NCBI GenBank assembly: GCA_012932295.1
Contig: JAAONU010000014.1
Span: 22,710,011 to 22,774,010 of the forward strand
DNA: 64,000 nt
Direction: 5' to 3'
Origin: Cyclina sinensis
Lineage: Eukaryota > Mollusca > Bivalvia > Venerida > Veneridae
The notes under the pieces were generated by a model. It had not been told where the DNA came from and made no database searches. It saw nothing but the letters and a program-made list of their open reading frames with translations. The first letter of the stretch is position 1. Every line of letters starts with the position of its first letter. Below are positions 12,471 through 24,429 of the stretch, piece by piece. A program made the position numbers and the translations under genes.

Positions 12471-15400
12471 TTTATCAGGGTATTTCAACTACATTTAAGG
12501 ATATATGCGTACCATGCCATTTTTAACAATTGCAGGTGTACTTTAATGATTATGTTAACAGACATGTAGAATATAAGTAATTGGTAGATTTTCTGCACAA
12601 TTTTCTACAGTATAGAAATTACCTCTGAACCATTGATGTCACTCCAAAACTATTTTCGAAAGCAAATAAAAATACAAGGCCGCCGCTTCTGCGGCGCCCA
12701 ATAACATCAGCCAAGTGTAATTCTATTACCTTGATTGGAAATAAATCGACTTTCTATCATTCACGAGACATTGGACATTAATAAATGTTTCGATGTCACA
12801 ACGGTTTAGAATACCTCAATTCTAATGATATTCATAATTGAAGAAAATTAAAGGAATGTTTCCATTAGCTAAAAGATTGATACTTGTGTGCTCGATCCTT
12901 GTACAATTTATGTAAAATGAGTCATCAAGTAAGTTGTTGCAGTAATGAGACAGACAAAACTGTGAACTAGACAGGTAGTTCTTCCATTGTGTACAGGAAA
13001 TGGGTCAGTGAAAAAAATCAGGAACCCCTGTTGCTTGAAAAAGACATTCTTTGTTTCAACATCGAAGTATTAAGACTTGCTTTGTGATTTCGTGTCTTTT
13101 GTTTCTTAACATTTGTTGTAGATAAACATCTGTAGTAGAAGTTGAAGAAACTGTAGAACCATTACTAGTACTTTGTTTACTATACAGAACACATAATATT
13201 GGGATTGTTCGTATCCATTGTCAGTTTGCATATGAAAAATTTTCAATTCATTTGTTGTACCGTAACTTAAGTTTTTAACGCTCACAAAATAGGAAAAATA
13301 GATATATCACCTCAAGCAGACAAAAGGGTGATATCTAGGTGTTGATATAATATTGTCTAGAAGTAACCGAAGTTAAATCCAATGCAAATCAGATTATCAA
13401 AGGAAACAAAAAGAATCTACGGCATATGCTACGACTACCTAAATAGGTAAGTAATTGGTTGACAAGTTGTAATTTGACGGAAATACTGGTATTACAGAAC
13501 ACAGAACAAACACAGGCACACAAAGTAAAACAGACAAAATTATATTGTGCAGAAGATGTTAATTCAAATTGTGACTAAAGAACTAATTTTAATCTAATCA
13601 GAAAAATGTCTAAATGCTAGAGTGTTTTATTTGCTAAAACGTAATATTGTAAGCTTATATCAAAAAGGGGCTGTAGCCTAACATACTATCAATAAATTCG
13701 TCTTTCAAAATGCAGACAGACATATTATATAGTATCCCTTCCTTTAGAAAACACACAAAACAAAATATCAAATAAGATTTGATTTTACGTTTACTTGACA
13801 AAAGCAAAGTAATATTGTATATAGTATCGCGATAACTTGTTCACTCGTCTATTACTACTCAAAAGATCAATCTTAAACATCTTGAAAATATGAAGGCAGA
13901 CTGAGGTAAAATGAGGTATCTTAGTCTGAAAGGAAATGTACAATCTGAAATTACTGTTAGAAACAATAATTATGTTTCAAAGGTATTTCCTTGAACGTGG
14001 ACTGGTAAATATCGAGAGCAAAATATGATTAGTTATCCAGAGTTTCTGTCTTTTAAGGTACAAATGTCTGCAAGAGTGCCAAACGTGTTCTAAAATCCCG
14101 ATGAAGTATCGTCCATATACCTCAGTGGCCATTAATATTTAACAGCTTTTTAATGATTCCTGGGGTACCCATTCAGAGTGTATAATATATGAGAAATACG
14201 AATTGACACGTAAGAGAAAATTCCTTAAAGCAGCTATATCGCTTCAATGTACTATCAAACAACACAAAATTGAAGTAAAACATTGAGGCCATAAAGTACT
14301 ATGAAATGGATTAGGAATTGCTGCAGACATATGATGTGCTTTACGTTACAAGATTGAATATGTGAAAACCGCATTAAAACAAAAAAGGAAAATTACAAAT
14401 CAAGGCACTTCTCAAAATAAGGACCCTCTGACAATTAATGTTTCTTGCTGTTTTGTTTGTTTGGATAGATATTTAGTGCACAAACAGAAACGTCCTCCAC
14501 AAAACCAACATTTACGCGTAGTTAGATATTGTGTTTATGAGTTTAGCATATGGTCAAATATGTCCAATATAATTTGTTGTTTGGATGTTGAATATGATCA
14601 GTTCATTCTCAATACATGCAGACTTTACTGATGAATCAGTTACTGTTAACAAACCCAGAATAGATTTGAATCGAGATTTTAACGAGTTAACCCAGCCTTT
14701 TAAGACATTATATTTTTCTTTTAACACAATGAATATAAATGCATGTACTCCTAACCATTATGATAACTGTAATTAATATAAACAGTGACTGCTTCATTTT
14801 GACATCTATAGAACGATAGAGTGACTTTTGCCTCTCTTTTAATTACATTGTAATATTGTTACACCTCAATAAATACATTTTCTTTAGTTTTTTTAGTTTG
14901 ATGCAGATTAATGTTGACATTCCATGACTTGAATATGCTGACGATAATAAATTAAATGTGGTAGCGTATCATTTAAAAGATAAATAAAGACACAATGAAC
15001 TTTTGTAATATACATTTGTATGTTTAAAATAACAGTGATTTAAAAACTTGTTATGCATATTGAAAAATGGAAAATGCGTCACTGAATCAACAATGTGATA
15101 AAGAAGAAAATTAAAACATGATCAAAGATTTCTCAAAATACGACTTCTGTGGTAGCCTTCCTATAATGATTGCTTTGGTTAGTACGTGTTTGTTGCGGGA
15201 TTTGTATAAGGGGTTTAACCAGTTTCAATAATCTGATCACACTATGTATATTAAAATTTGAGCCTATAGGTCATGGCTTCCTTGTGTTTGAATGACCATT
15301 GATCAAACGTCTATATAAAAGTATTACATACTTATAACATAGACTCTTGAGAATAATTGGTAAAATTCTAATTGCTGCTTCTAATCTTGGACTAATTGCT

Positions 15401-15542
15401 GCATATGTCATAAAGAAATTCTGACAAAATTTTAAATCATGGAAAACACTTGAGTCTTGCTTAACAAAGCATTATTTAAATGTAAGACTTTCATTAAAGC
15501 GACTGTTACAGAAGTTTTACACACTTTTATCGGTAATGAACT
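12471..15542. other. A+T-rich non-coding DNA with one G+C hairpin
   Basis: A compact hairpin lies at 12678-12699: CGCCGC, loop TTCT, GCGGCG, with two more outer pairs after one mismatch. It stands out in this A+T-rich setting and is probably part of a dispersed repeat. The frames at 14362-14631 and 14585-14776 are short and carry no motif. Nothing else was recognised. Confidence 0.5.
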
Positions 15543-15563
15543 TACCCCGTTAGTCAGGGGGTA
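15543..15563. repeat. Short hairpin TACCCC...GGGGTA
   Basis: A 6-bp stem (TACCCC with GGGGTA) and a loop of about 9 bases, lying 45 bases before the tRNA-like element. Possibly a target-side or internal part of that element. Confidence 0.45.
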
Positions 15564-15604
15564 GATACTATAGTTAAATCATTAATTTTGACGAATCGTA
15601 ATTA

Positions 15605-15700
15605 CTAGGCTCTGTGGCATAGTGGTTTAGATCGTCGCTCTAGACTATACTGATCCAAAGGACTTGCGTTTGGATCTTGGCAAAATCTTTTTTTTTTTTC
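15605..15700 (+). mobile_element. tRNA-derived SINE head (box A and box B)
   Basis: 'tggcatagtggtt' (about 15615) matches a pol III box A. 'gcgtttggatcttgg' (about 15666) sits where box B belongs, about 50 bases later, and is close to GGTTCRANNCC with changes. A T-run (15689-15699) follows. The 5' end cannot pair with the 3' end as an acceptor stem, so it is not a working tRNA gene. It reads best as the tRNA-related head of a SINE with an internal pol III promoter and a possible T-run terminator. Confidence 0.7.
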
Positions 15701-15879
15701 AGTTTTCTTACTGTATAGAAGGATAATATTATGTTTTGTCCATAGTATATTAGCTTCTCTTAAATTTTAAAGAAAAAAATATCAGCTACATTCTGTTAGT
15801 CAGTCACTTTAAGGCATATATTTTATTTAGTTTATGTCAAACAAACTGGAGGAATATAACATTTCACTGCATTTGCTAT

Positions 15880-16190
15880 ATGATCATACAATTATTCATT
15901 ACATTTTTTATCATATTGATCAAGACAGAGATTCGATGTCATAAGTAATTGCTTGTCTGCTGTTTTGTTGAGACTATAAATATTTTGTTGTTATAATTGG
16001 AAGTGTCAAAAGCTCAAACATAATCGACTGGAGCTATTGTTGATAGGTTTATTGACAAATAAATCAATAGCCAAACCTTGATTTTGGTGAAAAAAAAGTT
16101 ATTTTCCTTAGACTTATCGAAGTGAGATTGATAGGCCAAAGATTTTTGAAGGAGAAAGGAAATCTATGACTCCTTGATTTATTAATGGTG
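15880..16190. repeat. Old duplicated block, copy 2 (pairs with 10770-11060)
   Basis: Same order of landmarks as copy 1, in the same orientation. The reverse transcriptase fragment, the inverted repeat and the SINE all lie between the two copies and are absent from the partner sequence as far as it can be followed. Confidence 0.65.
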
Positions 16191-17479
16191 ATAGGTCTGT
16201 ATTTGTTACCGGTAGCATTTATAATTGAAGTGTTTTATTTTTTAAGACAAACACAACATTGAGTTTCTACCTCGAGTTCTGCTCCATAGTTCTGATAATT
16301 TCATCTACTATCATCAATTAGGACAATGAGTTGAGGAAATAAGAATGTCACAACATCAAGGCAACGTTTGAGATTTCATTTTATAATTAACATTACGAAA
16401 CTACTGTAGTGTACTGTTTATGTAACATAAAGAAAAGCTTTCAATACCTTAAAAATTGAAATCTACGAGTTCGATCAGCGTTTGGGTCATCAAAAAGGAC
16501 TTTGGTGCAATTATATAAAAGCAGCTCTATGAACTTTTCGTTTAATACTACAGGTATCTGATTACACATCTGACAAGATGAAGAAAGCAGAACCTATAAC
16601 AAATGAAGAAATTAAGATATTATTCTTCTGGTTAAGAATTTTTAATCTGACTTTTAGAGTGTTTGATAGTTTCAAATAAGAATATTTTAAGTTAAATTTT
16701 GATTCTCGCTCCCTCGCTGGTTTCATATTAATAATGCTGCTTACTAGTTAGCATTAGATATATGGGCTGGATTCGGAACATTCGTAAGAACTGGCCTTAG
16801 CAGGACCACGAAGAACTCTTTTTGTGACAATGCTTTTTTTGCAGGCAGCTGCTCTTTACCAGGTGACTTTAAGTTTATGAAATTCATTGCATAATGTTAT
16901 TCTATCATGGTACACTTAAAGTTGCTCATTATTTTCAATCCTGAAACTAAGTTTTGAAAGAGGTTAATCTTTGTCCAATTGTTACAAAGTCTACATGTAT
17001 TACACATTCCTTGGTCATAGCAACATTTATGTTTCTAGAGCAAAACAGACAGAAGGAAGTTTCAACGAGGTATTTTAATGTGTCAAGTAGATAAACAGTT
17101 AAAGAAATTAGCGTGCTGAAGGAATATTGCTCGAAGCTAATGATATAAAATATTCATGAAATCTGAGAATAACACAACGTGCTCGTGTAATTAAAGAACT
17201 GGTAAGAGTACAGTTTAGAGCTTATTAGCACTGATGAACAGGCTTTGATTCATCTTCTGCTACAGTTGGGATATTACTGGACATTGAGAGGAAATGAAGG
17301 TGCAATGTTTTTTTTTTTTTTTATTTTGTTCTGAAACGTTTTTTATGAAAGTCCAGCTCACTAAGAAATTTTCAAAAACGCATGTAGAAATACAGATATC
17401 TAAAGACTAGGCAATTATGACACGCATCGACATATTTGGAAATATAATCTAGGTAATCTTACAAGATAAAATAGAACAC
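16191..17479. other. A+T-rich non-coding DNA
   Basis: Contains a run of 15 T at 17308-17322. No gene, RNA or named element seen. Confidence 0.5.
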
Positions 17480-17530
17480 TTACTAGAACTTAAATGAAAA
17501 ATGAGCATAAACAGAACTTATCTTTGTCTT
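17480..17530. repeat. Short duplicated block, copy 1 (pairs with 19388-19440)
   Basis: 'gaacttaaatgaaaaat' followed by 'agcataaa..gaac' is shared with 19398-19432 in the same orientation. On the minus strand the 19.4 kb copy ends in 'ttcaggtaagtg', a strong splice-donor match, while this copy reads 'ttctagtaagtg' and has lost the GT. The flanking sequence is not alike beyond about 60 bases. Confidence 0.55.
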
Positions 17531-18731
17531 GTCAGTTTAAATTACATTTTAAAGAACATTTCATTGAATTTACTACCCTCGACATAAATTCAAACAGTCC
17601 TCAGCTCTGGTTATACATTTGTCGAAAAAGGCTGGGTCAATTTTTGCTGCCATTTAATATAATGAGAATGACCACGTTCTTTAGTTAGTCTTTCAAGCAA
17701 GTGGTAAGAAGTAACAGACAAATTTTCAAAGTTTTAAAAAGTTTAATAACAATGAATGTCTGTAGTTTCTTTACGTGTCTATATCAACTTAATTTTTTCA
17801 AAATACAACATTTAAAAACCTATTATTAAAAAACAATTTAATTGTTATTTCGAAACAAAATTTAGTGTATAGTGTGTTCTTAATATCTTAATATTTACTT
17901 CTATTCATTACGTGAAAATTTCTTCTTAAGGAAAAACTTTCAAGAGCAGAATGCAGAAAGAGCTGTAAATTTTGTCAAAAAGCGGGGTAAATTAACTTAC
18001 TAGATTTGTTAATGACCGTTTCCGAAGACACACCCATAGCAAGAAGGCTTAAAAGTTATTTTTAACTAAAGGATAAACTCAGGAGATTTTGTTTCATGGT
18101 CATTGAAAACACACATCCATAGTACTGGTAGAGATTTGGGTGAAAGTCTCTTGACTTAAACAGATCATCTGCCTTTCAGACGAGAAGGCAAGGGCTCGTC
18201 AGAAAGAAGAGCGTGATCACAAATCACGTGGAGTTATGGCCTAATAAATTCCAGTGCATATGAATATTTAAAATCTATTTTATGTATCCCGAGGTAGACT
18301 CTCAGTTTGCATAATAAATAATAAAAAAGCCGCATCGGCGCTTGAAAGAAAATTCTGTGCGTGAGAATATTATCTTGAATTAATTCCGCGTAACGTTAAG
18401 TACAACTGAAGCATTGCACCTTAAAAAAAATAAAAGTGTAATGATTTATATGAAACTGAACAAAGATTTACATGAAATTCAGCAAAGTTTTGAAAATTTA
18501 TTTATTTTATCATTATTTGCATTATATAAATAAGGCACTAACTTTTAAACAACAATAAAAAAATGGCCACTTCTGTCGACTTATAATAGCTTTATTCTGA
18601 GAGGAAAAAAGTTGTTTAATATCTACTGAAAATGTAATTTTTAATTTTCATAGTAGAAAACTGAAAGGTGTTATGTATAATTTAACATACGTGAATTTGT
18701 TAGAAAATATGTTATTTCATGTTATCACAGG
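17531..18731. other. A+T-rich non-coding DNA
   Basis: Contains a small hairpin near 18214 (CGTGAT/ATCACG). No gene or named element recognised. Confidence 0.45.
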
Positions 18732-18881
18732 ATGGCATACTGGAGACTTGGTCCTTTAACTTTCAATTCTACGATGGAAAAAAAGACACAATACGAAACA
18801 TTTAACATGCCAGAAGTTCAAATGCTCATGGGAAAATTTAAATCAACCAGTGATTATTTTGAATTTTATACTGAGCTGTAA
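18732..18881 (+). CDS. Possible small ORF or terminal exon, 49 codons, unknown
   Basis: An open frame begins with ATG at 18732 and ends with TAA at 18879-18881. It is preceded directly by 'tgttatcacag', a fair splice acceptor, so it could be a last exon. Its composition is less hydrophobic and less A+T-driven than the chance frames around it: it starts MAYWRLGPLTF and ends SDYFEFYTEL. The frame one base earlier reads 'LETWSFNFQFYDGKK' before a stop, which faintly recalls a beta-strand of HORMA-type domains; this is a weak impression only. No upstream exon was found. Confidence 0.2.
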   Translation: MAYWRLGPLTFNSTMEKKTQYETFNMPEVQMLMGKFKSTSDYFEFYTEL

Positions 18882-19182
18882 AATAATTATATTTTTCTCC
18901 TATTGCTAACAAGCCTCTGATAAAGGAATGGGTCATGAAATTATGTTAGTCATTTATTCTTTAGTTAGAAATTTAAACTAAATAAAACTTTGCATCTAAA
19001 TAGAACTCACAATAAAGACTCTGTAATGTTTCAAGTCTTTAATGGTACACAAATGCTAACATTTGTCTTTATGATTGCTTTCAAACTAGATGATAAATCA
19101 TATATATAAAACTATAGGAAATAAATTTTTCTCGTCAAAGTCATTATCTTTATTGTTTTATTTTTGTTCTTTTTTTTTACAG

Positions 19183-19229
19183 AAAGTCTAACTTTTCAAG
19201 AAAATCTCAAAGAAAAGTCCAGATTTAAG
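19183..19229 (+). other. Possible 47-nt micro-exon
   Basis: A T-rich tract ending in 'ttttttttacag' (acceptor at 19181-19182) precedes 47 bases, which are followed by 'AAG|gtaaaat' (donor GT at 19230-19231). One of the three frames is open across it (SLTFQENLKEKSRFK). Both splice signals are good, but such matches arise by chance in A+T-rich DNA. It lies 300 bases after the 18732 frame on the same strand. Confidence 0.2.
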
Positions 19230-19235
19230 GTAAAA

Positions 19236-19303
19236 TCTTTTTTGTCTTTTTTCTTTTCTTTTTTCCTTCTTTTTTTGTTTTCTTTTTTTCCCCTTCTTTT
19301 TTT
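19236..19303. repeat. Polypyrimidine tract (T/C, about 68 bases)
   Basis: Almost uninterrupted T and C with two or three G. Runs of T alternate with CC and CCCC. Such tracts can adopt triplex DNA and are prone to length change. It lies directly downstream of the candidate micro-exon donor. Confidence 0.85.
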
Positions 19304-19387
19304 ATAAATTTAATTTACAGCATTTTTATCAGAGTACTGCTGAAAATAAGTGAAAGCAATTATAATACGGATCAAGTTTAAAAAAAA

Positions 19388-19440
19388 CCCCACTTACCTG
19401 AACTTAAATGAAAAATCAGCATAAATTGAACGCTCCTTTT
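19388..19440. repeat. Short duplicated block, copy 2 (pairs with 17480-17530)
   Basis: Shares the ~40-base core with 17.5 kb. On the minus strand it forms a donor-like 'TTCAG|GTAAGTG' (junction between 19397 and 19398), and about 30 codons are open upstream of it there, ending in 'MLIFHLSS'. No acceptor or partner exon was found. Confidence 0.5.
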
Positions 19441-21984
19441 CAAAGTCATCTTTTTCCAATATTCATTCACAGAGATACTCATTTCAATCTGCGTTATATC
19501 TGGTCTCAAAGTCAGATATTATTAAACACGAATTCAAAAAATATTTTAGTTTTTAGTTTAAAACATCAAAAGTTTGATCAAACTCCTGTGAAATACATCA
19601 CGTTACTTCTTTCGAAAATCTTTTCATATAACTTCCTCAGATTTTCCTCCTATGTCGCATTTAGATGTTGTGTCAGTTCTAACCTAATAAAAACAAACGA
19701 AATGACAGATTTATAACGGCCGTATCTTCCACGGGCGCTCGCCGTTATTTTCTTCTTTTTTTCCTATGAATTTAAATTGACAATAGTCCCTACTCGGTAA
19801 AATTCTCCGAAGTTATCCATCAGAAATATGCATCGGTAAGTTGTGGCACCTTCAACGAAATGGCAAAGTTCTGTAAACAATATGCACAAGCACGGAGTTT
19901 TCTTAATTTATATTAACTTGACACCGTTTATTACATTAGTTTCCAAGTTTGTATCATAGACCCTAATCAATTCCTCATTCGTCTTCTGATTTTGATTGTC
20001 TTTTATTCCTAGTTTGTGACCAAAATCATACCCAAAAGTGCAAATAAATTTAATAGAATTTAAAACACAAGTTTTAATGATAGAAACAGATCAGAAAATA
20101 ACAAATAATATTTTAATAAATTGTTACGTGCAGTGTACAAGATTGAAACGTTTTTCATCACAGTATTCTTCGAGAACGATTTTTTTGCAGTCTTATCATA
20201 ATATATATAAAAAACGTTTAAACTCTCAACCAGATGTTGGTAAATAGTGCGGTTATACTGACACAACTTTACAGTAGTATAATCATAGAAACGATTTGCT
20301 CCCAAGAGTAAAATGAAACCAGAGTTTTGTAACTCTTTCGTTAAATCACGCCCATTCCCGCAAGTCTTTGCTTGTTAATTCCATTGCAGTGAGTTCTTGA
20401 ATAATAAATCCAAAATCACACTACTAAATTACATATTCGTAAGAGCGCAAACGTAATACTCGGGTTACAATGACGGACAAAATCCGTTCAGCTTAATATT
20501 GCCTTTATGTGACACGTATTTATATATATTCGGAAATCATACATCAATAGAATGAATAGAAAACAAAGAGTGGAGTCCTAAAAGGAAATCGTTATGTTTT
20601 GCCAATACTTCTGCAATCCGTTATCAGAAGCCAGAAAGGTATTGAAGACACTGTTTGTCGGCTATCTACCCCGCTATCATTGCTTACATTATGGTGATGA
20701 ACGAATGATTTCTGATGCCATCTGTAATCATGTCGTCACTTTTAAAAACAGTATTGCCTAATAATTTTCATAATATCATTTCAAGGCAAGTCATATTCTG
20801 TAAGACGTAATATAAATGAGTTCTATCTAAATACGGAAGCAGTTGGATCTTATTGTTATGGTAATTGTTCGTACTGCGCTGTAATTGAACATTTCCATTA
20901 CAATTAATAGTGCTTTGAACCCAAAATAACATATAATCCAGCGTAACTTTTCCCTTTCATATATGTCCTCTATCAAATTGACAATTGTTTTCTGACAATG
21001 TAAAGTATCTGAACGATATTATTTTGCTCTTTGTCGAAATCTGATCTCAATCTATACAACATTTTATAAACTACATTAAAAGTGTAAAGTCAATATCCTT
21101 AATTTGATAAAATGGCCATTTTCATTCAGAAGTGTTGCAAATGAAAACCCTATGTTTACAAATAACAATATTCTATGAGCTAAAATAACGTATGTTGAAG
21201 TAAATAAAGAACCTGACAAAATGCTTCACAGAAACCATGTTTTCGTATGTGACAGATAAAATGTATATGTAATATACAATTTAATTAAAAACAACAAAGA
21301 TGTTTCGGTGGTGTTAGTTGAGGAACAAGAGCTGACAAAAAGTAAAGAGAACTTTAGCCATTTTCTTTTGTATACAATGAAAGTAAAGAAATAAGAATAA
21401 CAAACGATAACTTTAAATTGAATGTTTAACTGAGAATTTTCTGGCGGAATTGAGATTTCAAGAAATCTTGCTTTTTGCATTTGCTGTAACAAATGAAATA
21501 ATTAACTATACATAATGATAGGGGTGATTGTCTCCGGTGACTTTTCCAATCGATTATGTGACTGTGCATGCATATAACATTCATGATAAAAAAGACTTTA
21601 GTCCATATAGATTAACGAGTTTTAAAGTTTCTTGCAAAAGATCTAGGCTAGATTACTGACAAAAAGCAATATCAGTCTATTATTTGTATTTCTACTAATG
21701 GAAATAATCGAACTTTATAAACTTATAAAAAATAGTAAACACAGTGATATATTTTTTTATCTTCTATCTTTTGTAATTGTTATTTTTTAGACGAGTGGTT
21801 AGATATCACATGATATCACGCCACATCTTTAGCCTCATTTATAAAAAAATACCCAAAAAACACAACAAAAACACAACAAAAAAACTAATGTCTTCAGTCC
21901 GAGAGTTAATGCATATGTTCTGTACATAAGGCCTAAAGCCAAACTTTTAAAACCTGTGGGATTTATTCGGCACCGATTTATATA
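19441..21984. other. A+T-rich non-coding DNA
   Basis: Frames at 19408-19716 (102 codons), 20038-20305 and 21226-21492 are open but carry no motif and overlap on both strands, as chance frames do. Nothing else was recognised. Confidence 0.45.
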
Positions 21985-22310
21985 GACGACTACTTAAGAA
22001 CACACTTGCGTGCTTGTAACTCTTAACTCAACACAACAATCAGAAGTACTGACACAGCAATTACCATAGTCAAGTAAAGTAAATGTAAACACGGAAATCA
22101 AAATATGGCGCCAAATCCGTTTGGAACTATTCACGAATAAATAAAAAGAAAATTTAAAAAGCCAGATGCTGCCGACCGAAATATGTTTTTTGAATACGGC
22201 TCTACTGGAAAGAAAGAGCAATTGCATACTGTATAACTGTAATCTATGTCCATTATATTGTTACAACTGTTACGTCATGAGTGGTTGCTCAGCCCTTTAC
22301 TTGTAGGTTG

Positions 22311-22356
<46 letters not shown>

Positions 22357-23400
22357 TTGATGTTTGTTCTTGCTGATGTTTTTATATGATATCATTTTTA
22401 TCGTTAGTTTGTGCCCTTTCCTTAAGGTCTAGTAAGTACTTAAATCGTACATCTGTCAGAAATATAAAGTTTGTAATTCTTCAAACAGTCTAAGGCTCTG
22501 CAGATATGTTAATGTGCGATATTTCTAAGCTGTGTTACATGCGTAATAACGTTTAAAAGAAATATTTTTGAAATCTACTATTGATCCTCAAAGCTGTAAA
22601 ACAGAAGATTTATTCAGTTTAAATTGCTTTCGGAAAACATAATGAATGTTCACTGAAATTCAGGAATTTCATGATTGTAGATTTAAAATTTAGTTTTATA
22701 TTGTTGATCTCGAAGGTATACGTTCGATTTGTTATACTGTTTGTTCGTTTATCATTATCATTATTTTTTATATATTTTTTGTGTAAATCACCCATTTCAT
22801 AAATTATTTCATGAAACTCGGCTATGTTAAAACGTTACGTACAAATTTCGTTTAACACGCACAGTATCTTTCGTATCAATCTCTGAATATTTTTCGATTT
22901 AAGATATTTATCATATAAATATTTTATTCAACGATTTTCACTTTAGTTTGGGATCTTATCCTTTGGTGCATAGTTTTGATATACAGGTCTATGCTTATTT
23001 ACTAGACTTCGATAATCGCTATGTCAGTTGTGTTGATTGTTATGTTTGAGTTAAGCTTAACTTGCACGCAACCGGCTTCTAGAGAAGCTCTCTGCATGAA
23101 TGGTGCCAAAGAAATCCCATGAGACAGGTTTGAAGATTCAAGCCTTATGTAACAATTTGCGATAAATTTCTAGATGAAATCTGTCTATATTAGGCACATT
23201 TCTAAATGCCTTATAGCAGATCGAAACATTTGAAAGAAATTCAGTAAATGAATAAACAGACAAACAAGACCAAACATTGTTTGGCTGTAGTCCAGGAAGA
23301 AAATGTAGATGTTTTGAGGATTTTGTATTTATTTTTCCCTATTTAAAAGTCTAAACACTGCTGTTTTCATTTCAACATCCTTTATACGGTAATTCCAACT
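21985..23400. repeat. Left-system duplication, unit 1, first half
   Basis: This matches 28715-29965 in order and orientation. Landmarks: 'gtgcttgtaactcttaactca' (22010; 28745), 'gcgatatttctaagctgtgtt' (about 22520; 29230), and 'atgtttgagttaag' followed by 'gcaaccggcttct' and 'gagaag.tctctgcat' (23043-23100; 29643-29700). Similarity is interrupted by indels, including the TC microsatellite present only here. No frame is open through both copies. Confidence 0.8.
22313..22353. repeat. (TC)n microsatellite, about 20 units
   Basis: Uninterrupted TC dinucleotide over 41 bases, absent from the matching place in the second copy (about 29000). Confidence 0.95.
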
Positions 23401-23559
23401 CAGATTCAGACTAAAAGGAAAAGTCCAGCTCCCTTGAACGTTTAGAAGTATAGAAACAACATTGAACTGACACAAAACATATACCTTACAAAACTGATAT
23501 AATGAAATTACTTGCTAAGCCCGGGTTTTGTTTCCGAATTTCAATTCACTGCTGTGTTA

Positions 23560-24115
23560 GTGGGGACATAGTAGATGAATTTTCAATACCTATTTAAAGG
23601 CCATAACTGGAAATAGCTACAAAGAAAACCCAATATGCAAAACAGGCGAACAGTTTGGAAGGTTTCTTAATTACATTTCAAATACTTAAGGACCTATACA
23701 CAGCACAAACTTTGAAATAACAATTTTTACTATTTCAAGGGTCGTTACTGTAGTCATACTGGGACGAGCTGCAAACAATACCCAAGGTGCACACCAATCC
23801 ATCATTGTAAACATTCATGGAAGGTTTCTTAATTCAATTTCAATTACTTTAGGAGCTACACGCGACACAAAATTTAAAATGTTAATTTTTACTGTTTTAA
23901 AGGCCGCAACTGAGGTCGCACTAGGACGGACTGCAAACAAAACCAAAAGTAAATAACAACGTATATTATGGCATCATTGAAGATTTCGTGATTGAATTTC
24001 AAATTCCTTTGGAGGTACGTCCGACATAAACTTTTTGGACGGAAGGCAGTCGAACTGGGGCTCACGGACGCATTGACGGACGAACGCACGGACAAATGTA
24101 AATCTTAATGCCCCC
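23560..24115 (+). repeat. Bivalve-type tandem repeat, about 161-bp period, 3 copies
   Basis: The phrase 'ggaaggtttcttaatt' and variants begin at 23657, 23819 and 23978, giving spacings of 162 and about 159. Each unit continues 'atttcaa.tactt..g..ctac' and 'gg.c...act...gtc.....gg'. The array ends in a 'ggacgg...cacggacg...acggacg' block (24037-24097), the typical terminus of this kind of bivalve repeat. A minus-strand frame across it (23889-24095) is a by-product. Confidence 0.85.
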
Positions 24116-24429
24116 TGGAGGAACCTTTATTCTGATGAATGAGACTGATGATCGCACTCTGATAACCAGCTCGATTTTTTTCTAACATTCCTAATCTTAG
24201 TTTTCATATCCATGCATGTATTCTTTTACTCGGCTGCGATAATCGCTCGTATGTTTGAGTTAAGAGTCACCCATACGATCAATTCATGCACTGGTGCCGA
24301 AGAAACACTTATGGCCTTAGGGCTGGCGTAAAAATCTTTTTTACATTTATGGCTAGGTATAAACATCAAATACTTCTGAATAAAGAGTAATGTTGAGCCC
24401 TTGTAATCTCCTGTGTCTGCCGTGCATCA

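Noticed and set aside
15605..15685. Functional tRNA gene
   Set aside because: The ends cannot pair as an acceptor stem and box B is degenerate; a SINE head explains it better.
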